Below are positions 60,944-64,000 of a stretch of DNA of 64,000 nucleotides, in pieces. A program made the translations under genes and the position numbers. Position 1 is the first letter of the stretch. Every line of letters starts with the position of its first letter. Location of the stretch: the NCBI GenBank assembly GCA_000727475.1, contig KL647305.1, forward strand, positions 2,111,091 through 2,175,090, written 5' to 3'. The notes under the pieces were generated by a model. The model worked only from the letters and a program-made list of their open reading frames with translations. It searched no databases and was not told the origin of the DNA. The stretch is from Sarcocystis neurona. Taxonomy: Eukaryota > Apicomplexa > Conoidasida > Eucoccidiorida > Sarcocystidae.

Positions 60944-62828
60944 CTACGCCTGCAGCGTGGCCTGCTGCTGCTGCTGCGCTTGCAGTACCTGTTGCTGCGC
61001 CGCCAACAACGGCTGCTGCATTAGGACTTGCTGTTGCTGCTGCTGCTGGAGCGGCTGCAGGCTCAGCTGTGCCGGTTGCACCTGCTGCATTCCAACTTGT
61101 GGTGGCTGGTGCTGCCTGCGAAGCTGGGACTGCTGCTGCTGCATACTGACCCCTGGCGGCTGTTGTTGGTTGCTGACCTGTGGCCGCTGCTGCTGCATGC
61201 TCACCTGTGGCTGCTGTTGCTGCTGCGTCGAACTGAGCATCGTCTGCTGCTGGTGCTGCACACGGACCAGTGACTGCTGCTCCTGCTGCTGCTGCTGCAT
61301 GCTGAGCTGTGACTGCTGCTGCTGTAGCACCCGTTGTCGCTGTTGCATCTGCAGGAGCTGGAGCTGGTGTTGCCCATGCCACCGTATCCGGAGCTGCTGT
61401 TCGCGTAGCTTTAGTCTCTCGAAAAGTTCGCGCTGGACAGTGGGATCTGCCGCGCTATACAAGTAGTGGTGAGAGTAAGCTCTTGGAGCAGCATCTGGCA
61501 GCAGTCTATTACTGCGAGCAGGGCCAAGCCAGGTATTTAGAATCGCTGACGGGTGCGCGCCATATTGTTTCATTGCGTTAATACGCTGAAGTAGCTGCAT
61601 GCCTCCTTCCTGCTGCAGCTGCAGGTGCGGCTGCTCCGCTCGCAGCAGCGTGCCACCCCGGGACTGCAGCAGCCATTGCGATTCCGCTGCCCCCATTGCA
61701 CCGGTGCTTTTCCCTGGCTGCTGTTGGGCTGCTCGTATTCCCTGCTGCCGCTGCTGGCTCGTCTCCACTCCTACCGCTTGCCCTCTCTGTGGTTCCAGCC
61801 CTCGCTGGAGCGTCAGTGCCGCCTGCTGCTGCTGAGCCTCAGACAGCTGCAAACCCGCTGGGTTCCGCTGCTGCTGTGGCTGGGATGCATCAGGAAGCTG
61901 CTGCTGCACGTGTAGCATTCCCGGACGTGGCTGCTGCACTGGCGCTCCTACGACGCCCCGCGCTTGCTGTTGCGACAACACTGGCACGGGCTGCTGCTGA
62001 GGAGCACCCCGTCTGCCGGCTCCTGCTCCCCTTGCACCCGGCAAACCGCCTGCTCCTGCACCCGGCAACGCAGCCGGCAAACCGCCTGCGGCTGCACCCG
62101 GCAACCCGCCTGCTGCTGGAGCCGGTAATCCTCCTGCTGCCGGCATCTGCTGCGGCTGCACTGCGGCCGGCTGCGGGGCGCCTTGCTGGGGGACAGTTTG
62201 CAACAGCTGCGGTTGCTGCGCCTGTCGCCGTCGCGGTTGCCCCCGCCTACCCCCGCGTGGCTGCCTGCGGAGCTGGGCCTGCTGCTGCCGCACTTTTTCT
62301 AACACTTGCTGCATCTGCAGGGCCTTCAGCGCGGCCTCCTGCTGCTTCCGCACGTCCGGTGGTGCCGGCGGTAGCGGCCCTACCGGCATCACTACTACTT
62401 CCTCCAGCTTTTTCTTCTCCTCTTCCTCTTCTTCGTCTTCCTCCCCTTCCTCCTCTTCCTCCTCAGGTTTCTTTTTCTCTGGCGCTTCCGCGGGAGGAGC
62501 GGCAGCAGCGACGGGCTGCGTCGGCTCTACAACTTTCAAAATGGTGAGGACGCTCCTGCTTGGTGCAGCGCACACGGCACTGCATTTCTCTATCGTCGCC
62601 GTTCGTATGCTGCATGTGTCGCCACGGCTACGGCCCACCCACAAAGGCACGCTGCTGTCGCCGGCGGTTCCAACCTGACCTGCTGCTGCAGCAGCCAACA
62701 CGGCATCAGGACCCGCAGCAGGACGCGCAGCAGAAAACGGCAGTGCCAACGTTTGCTGCTGCGCCAGCTGGGCGAGAATATCCCTGCGTGCTTCTGCGGG
62801 GCTCTCGAAGAACGTCGTGGAGATTATT
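60944..62828 (-). CDS. Gln-rich low-complexity protein, last exon (5' end off the window)
   Basis: A polypyrimidine tract ending GGGCTCAG precedes the exon (starts 62828, phase 2). 627 residues follow to TAG at 60944-60946. It begins IISTTFFESPAEARRDILAQ. A Glu/Lys block with about 20 acidic residues comes next, then Gln/Arg-rich sequence, four GGLP-containing repeats (near 62020-62140), a mixed segment (NAMKQYGAHPSAILNTWLG to LRIRWHGQ) and a C-terminal half of QVSMQQQ-like repeats. The mixed segment is the best candidate for a conserved core. A GTTGGA near 62680 and TTGTAG near 62540 could bound a short internal intron. No family recognised; convergent with the methyltransferase gene. Confidence 0.6.
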
Positions 62829-63964
62829 CTGAGCCCCACACAAACACACAGCAGCAGCAGCAGCAAGAAGCCGAACAAGTAGCAGAAACGTACGGAAGAA
62901 ACAAGCAGAGCACGCCGGAGAGGCGAAGAGACAGACAGAGCGAAAGAGAGAAAAAATGTGAGCAAATGAGAACGGAAAAGAGCGTAGGAGAGAGAAAGAG
63001 GAGAAAAGACGGAGAGGGCGGGCAGCGAAGCAGAGAGTGAAAATGAAGAAGAAAGTCCACAGACAAACAAAGGCACGCAGCAGTCCCAAGGGACAACACA
63101 CACAATTACACATACACACCAGCGACATGCTGAGGCGACACAAGACACCCACGGGAAGCACCAGCAGCGATGGCAAAAACAGTGGAGGGAAAGGAACGAA
63201 ACGGAATCGGACCGAAGACAGCACGCGCTTCGTATAGAAGCAGCAGAGAAGAGAGAAGGGGAATCGAATCACACACAGAGCGGAAAAGAAAACACGAAAG
63301 AGGACGGATGAACTCTCAAAGAAGACGTGTGGATCGCAGGAGGAAATACAAAACGCAGAACGGGGAACAAGCGTTCGGTCTCTGTCAGGGGAGGGCAGCG
63401 GCGAAGCGGAGGAGGGGAGTCGAAAAAAGAGAAAAAAGAGGAGGAGGAGCAGCCGGCGCGCAAGGGAGGGAGGAAAATGCTGCTGCAGCACAAGAGAAGT
63501 CAGAAACGTAGTCACGAATACACATTCATACACACATACGTATATACGAACAAATAGAAGAATGTCAACGTAGACGCGACGGAGAATAGAGAGGCACGGC
63601 CGCGGGCCGTAAGCCAGAGAAGACCGACGACACAGCACGTTTTGACTGAAGAAATTTTTTCCGTTATTTCATCTGAGAAACGGAAAAGTGACTGAGAAAC
63701 TCGGGGAGAGAAAGACAGAGAAATTCGCAAGGGAAGGCAACGAAACGACGACGCGACGGCGGGGGAAGGGAAGTCCAGAAAAAAAGAGAGAGACGAGAGG
63801 TAGTGAGAGAAAAGAAAAAGGACGACACATGCAAGGCGAACAGCCACAGGAAGGCAGCACTCCAGATAACGAAAAGCGGGCTCTTCATTCTACACACACA
63901 AAAACCTTTGCCCCCTCACATATATACGTATATACGTAACACATGGATATGTATGCATACGTAC

Positions 63965-64000
<36 letters not shown>
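62829..64000. other. Probable intron of the Gln-rich gene, purine-rich on the plus strand
   Basis: About 62930-63870 is AGAGAAAG/GGAGGAG-rich on the plus strand (pyrimidine-rich in the minus-strand transcript), ending in TA repeats at 63960-64000. No ATG-initiated frame joins the exon at 62828, so the start codon is probably beyond the right edge. Confidence 0.45.

Noticed and set aside
60790..62547. Ala/Cys-rich plus-strand ORFs
   Set aside because: Antisense readings of the Gln-rich exon; the minus frame has a clear acceptor, an acidic block and a proper stop.
63960..64000. Possible chromosome end
   Set aside because: The terminal sequence is plain TA repeat; no TTTAGGG-type telomere units are present at either edge.

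Overview
The window looks like nuclear DNA of an apicomplexan, most likely a coccidian of the Eimeria type. In-frame and out-of-frame CAG/CTG trinucleotide tracts recur in exons and introns, giving homopolymer runs of Gln, Ala, Ser or Leu depending on frame. They alternate with long AT, ACAT, GATA and CT-rich microsatellite blocks. Genes are intron-rich with GT-AG introns, some of them kilobases long. The recognisable proteins are eukaryotic: a mitochondrial-type lipoamide dehydrogenase, a metacaspase and a THUMP-domain RNA methyltransferase. The species cannot be named from this sequence alone. No rRNA, tRNA, CRISPR array or intact transposon was recognised. There is one assembly gap (N run 51701-52143).

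Layout from left to right. At 2711-3529 (minus) lies the first exon of a dihydrolipoyl dehydrogenase; the rest of that gene must lie to the left, probably off the window. Head-to-head with it, 6101-7182 (plus) is the N-terminal part of an unknown protein with a mitochondrial-like leader. Between 7.2 and 17.4 kb are AT/ACAT microsatellites, a (CTA)n block, a palindrome-bearing minisatellite, and two weak coding candidates (10687-11133 plus; 15628-15826 minus). From 17383 to about 35257 (minus) runs one eleven-exon gene of about 18 kb. Its exon phases all agree, and joined it encodes a C2-like region, a CUE domain, a polyQ linker and a complete type I metacaspase domain.

A CAG-poor island of about 3.2 kb (35.3-38.5 kb) separates this from a divergently transcribed gene at 38537-54067 (plus). 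Six exons encode a THUMP domain, about 1,800 residues of low-complexity insertion on both sides of the SAM-binding motif I, and the C-terminal part of a UPF0020/RlmL-like methyltransferase. From 54.1 to 60.9 kb there are duplicated intron-like segments, microsatellites and weak ORFs. At 60944-62828 (minus) is the last exon of a Gln-rich protein whose 5' end lies off the right edge.

The main discovery candidate is the C2-CUE-metacaspase fusion. An adaptor-like C2+CUE module (the pairing known from Tollip) and a caspase-like protease appear to be carried on one polypeptide. Splice phases and family motifs were worked out by eye; no alignment or transcript data were available.
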